A DNA stretch of 64,000 bases from Rhodovastum atsumiense. GTDB taxonomy: Bacteria > Pseudomonadota > Alphaproteobacteria > Acetobacterales > Acetobacteraceae. This document shows, in pieces, positions 62,384-64,000 of this stretch (positions are counted from its first letter, which is position 1; the number at the start of each line of letters is the position of its first letter). The notes under the pieces were generated by a model, which worked only from the letters and a program-made list of their open reading frames with translations, did no database searches and had not been told where the DNA came from. Location of the stretch: contig NZ_OW485601.1 of assembly GCF_937425535.1 (NCBI RefSeq), forward strand, positions 5,253,501 to 5,317,500, written 5' to 3'. The position numbers and the translations under genes were made by a program.

Positions 62384-63961
62384 TCAGCGCGCCAGCCAGG
62401 TGTCGTAGAACTGCAGGCGCGACGACGCCTCGAAATGCAGGCCGCGGACCTGCCGCCCGGTGCCGATGATGGTGGCCAGTTCCACGATCGGGATGGAATG
62501 GCCGTCCTCGATCAGCCGGATGCTGGCGGCACGGATCAGCTCCGCCCGCGCCGCGCGGTCGGGCGTGCCGCTCGAGCGTGTCAGCAGGTCGTCGGTCGCA
62601 TCCGCCTGGCGCAGCGCCATGTTGCGCTCGCCCACGCCGAACACCGCGCGCAGGATGTCGGGATCGGCGCGGGTGAGGTTGGCGAAGCGCACGGGGAAGC
62701 TGCCGCCGGTCTGGATCGCCGTCACCTGGGCGATGGTGGTGCGGTTCAGCCGCAGCTCGATGCCGACGTCGCGCAATTGCTGCTGCACCAGTTCCAGGAA
62801 CGGTGCGAACTGCCAGTAATCCAGCCGGAACGACAGGCGCTGGCCGTCGCGCACGCGCACGCCGTCCGGGCCCACCCGCCAGCCGGCGCCGTCGAGCAGC
62901 GCCCGGGCCCCGTCCGGGTCATGGGCCAGCAATGGGGAAAGATCCGAATAAAGCGGCGTGGTGCGCGCCAGCGGCGCGGTTGCCACCGCCTGGAAGCGCG
63001 AGAGGATCGGCCGCAGTGCCGGCCGGTCGATCGCCTTGTTGATGGCGCGGCGCACCGCCGGCTCGGACAGCGGTGCCACCGATTCATTCGGATAGAGCGT
63101 GTAGACGACGCCGGGATTGCCGCGCGCCAGCAACGGGATGTTGCGCCCGAGCAGCACCGCCTCGTCCTGGGGCGGCACGCCGGTGTTCACGTCGATCTGC
63201 CCGGAGAGCAGGCTGCCGCTGCGCACCCCCGCTTCCGGCACCACGCGGTACTCGATGGCATCGAGATAGGCCGGCCCGGCATGGGCGGCGAGCGCGGAAG
63301 GCCAGGCATAGCCGTCGCGCCGGGTGATGCGGGCCTGCTGGTTGTGGACGAAGGAAGCGACCACGAACGGGCCGGAGCCGATCAACTGCCCCTGGCAGCG
63401 ATCCTCCGGCGATTTCGCCAGCGTGGCCGGCGCCAGCAGGCCGAGGCTCATCGTCGAGGTTGCCTGCAGGAACTGCACGTTCGGCTGGGCGAAGCGGATC
63501 ACCACGGTGCGCGGGTCGGGGGTTTCGATCGCCTGCAGCCCGGCGAGGTAGCCCGCCCCCAGCGTGGACCGGGCGCCGAGCGCCACGATTCCCTCGAAAT
63601 TGGCGCGCACCGCGGCGGCATCGACCGGCGTGCCGTCGCTGAAGGTGACGCCGGGGCGCAGGGTGAAGGTGAAGCTGCGGCTGTCGGGGCTGAGCGTCCA
63701 GGCGGTGGCGAGCCAGGGCACGATCTCGCCGGTGTCGGGATGCTGGTCGGTCAGTGAATCGACGATCTGCCGGCCGATGTTGAGGGAGTTGTTGTTGCCC
63801 GCCTGCTGCGGGTCGAGGCACTGCGGATCGGTATCGATGGCCACGCGCAGCACGCCGCCCGCGCGTGGCTGCTCCGCCGCGGCGGCGATGGCGGGCAGGG
63901 CGGCGGCGAAAGCAAGGGCGAACAGCGGGCAGGAATGGCGGAGGAACGGCAAGCGGCGCAT
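62384..63961 (-). CDS. Family-5 ABC solute-binding protein
   Basis: A 525-residue periplasmic protein with a signal peptide at 1-28 (AIAAAA end). FTFTLRPGVTFSDGTPVDAAAV near 96-117 is the family-5 (DppA/OppA/NikA) signature. First gene of this operon. The ligand (peptide, metal chelate or glycoside) cannot be predicted. Confidence 0.92.
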   Translation of the reverse strand: MRRLPFLRHSCPLFALAFAAALPAIAAAAEQPRAGGVLRVAIDTDPQCLDPQQAGNNNSLNIGRQIVDSLTDQHPDTGEIVPWLATAWTLSPDSRSFTFTLRPGVTFSDGTPVDAAAVRANFEGIVALGARSTLGAGYLAGLQAIETPDPRTVVIRFAQPNVQFLQATSTMSLGLLAPATLAKSPEDRCQGQLIGSGPFVVASFVHNQQARITRRDGYAWPSALAAHAGPAYLDAIEYRVVPEAGVRSGSLLSGQIDVNTGVPPQDEAVLLGRNIPLLARGNPGVVYTLYPNESVAPLSEPAVRRAINKAIDRPALRPILSRFQAVATAPLARTTPLYSDLSPLLAHDPDGARALLDGAGWRVGPDGVRVRDGQRLSFRLDYWQFAPFLELVQQQLRDVGIELRLNRTTIAQVTAIQTGGSFPVRFANLTRADPDILRAVFGVGERNMALRQADATDDLLTRSSGTPDRAARAELIRAASIRLIEDGHSIPIVELATIIGTGRQVRGLHFEASSRLQFYDTWLAR

Positions 63962-64000
63962 CGGGCGGATTCCATACGCAGTGCGAACCTGCCGGGAGAG

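Overview
The window is about 70% GC, dense in genes and mostly coded on the minus strand. It reads like a chromosomal accessory stretch of an alphaproteobacterium, probably Acetobacteraceae/Rhodospirillales. That placement is inferred from base composition, the SUV3-type helicase, the many MHS/MFS carriers and the hairpin repeats; no rRNA, tRNA or core marker was seen to prove it.

Layout. 1-9309: a minus-strand operon of a membrane trypsin-like protease, a SrfA-like membrane protein, a membrane VWA protein, the actin-like SrfB and the GTPase-like SrfC, which runs off the left edge. 9941-17455: secreted and cell-envelope proteins, including four SGNH/GDSL or DUF459 hydrolases, an AlgI-like MBOAT acyltransferase and an L,D-transpeptidase. 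17504-27478: a hydantoin/D-amino-acid region with a LysR regulator, racemase, D-hydantoinase, N-carbamoyl-D-amino-acid amidase and polar amino-acid ABC transporter on the minus strand, and a divergent aminotransferase, DHDPS-family aldolase and SDR on the plus strand. 27484-32310: a mobile zone with one intact IS630 element, three IS630-type relics and a lower-GC Orn/Lys/Arg decarboxylase.

32455-41107: a seven-gene minus-strand operon (kinase, aldolase, Zn-alcohol dehydrogenase, MFS, beta-hydroxyacid dehydrogenase, MHS carrier, mutarotase) divergent from a DeoR regulator. The aldolase closely resembles E. coli YihT, so this looks like a sulfoquinovose-type (sulfo-EMP) pathway without the usual isomerase and glycosidase. 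41159-44530: a leaderless HtrA-like protease and a SUV3-like RNA helicase. 44743-52650: a second sugar operon (FGGY kinase, FucI-like isomerase, DHDPS-family aldolase, BNR sialidase-like protein, MHS carrier, LacI).

52830-58683: an alginate-like polysaccharide locus with a PL14-like lyase, an Alg8-like synthase, an Alg44-like PilZ/HlyD protein and an unusual HlyD-like protein with three N-terminal repeats. 58933-63961: an oligopeptide/nickel-type ABC transporter. Two copies of a multi-hairpin repeat sit directly 3' of the lacI-type gene and of the ABC ATPase gene.

The two most notable systems are the protease-VWA-SrfABC operon, whose three membrane proteins carry a matching helix-plus-cysteine element, and the sulfo-sugar operon.
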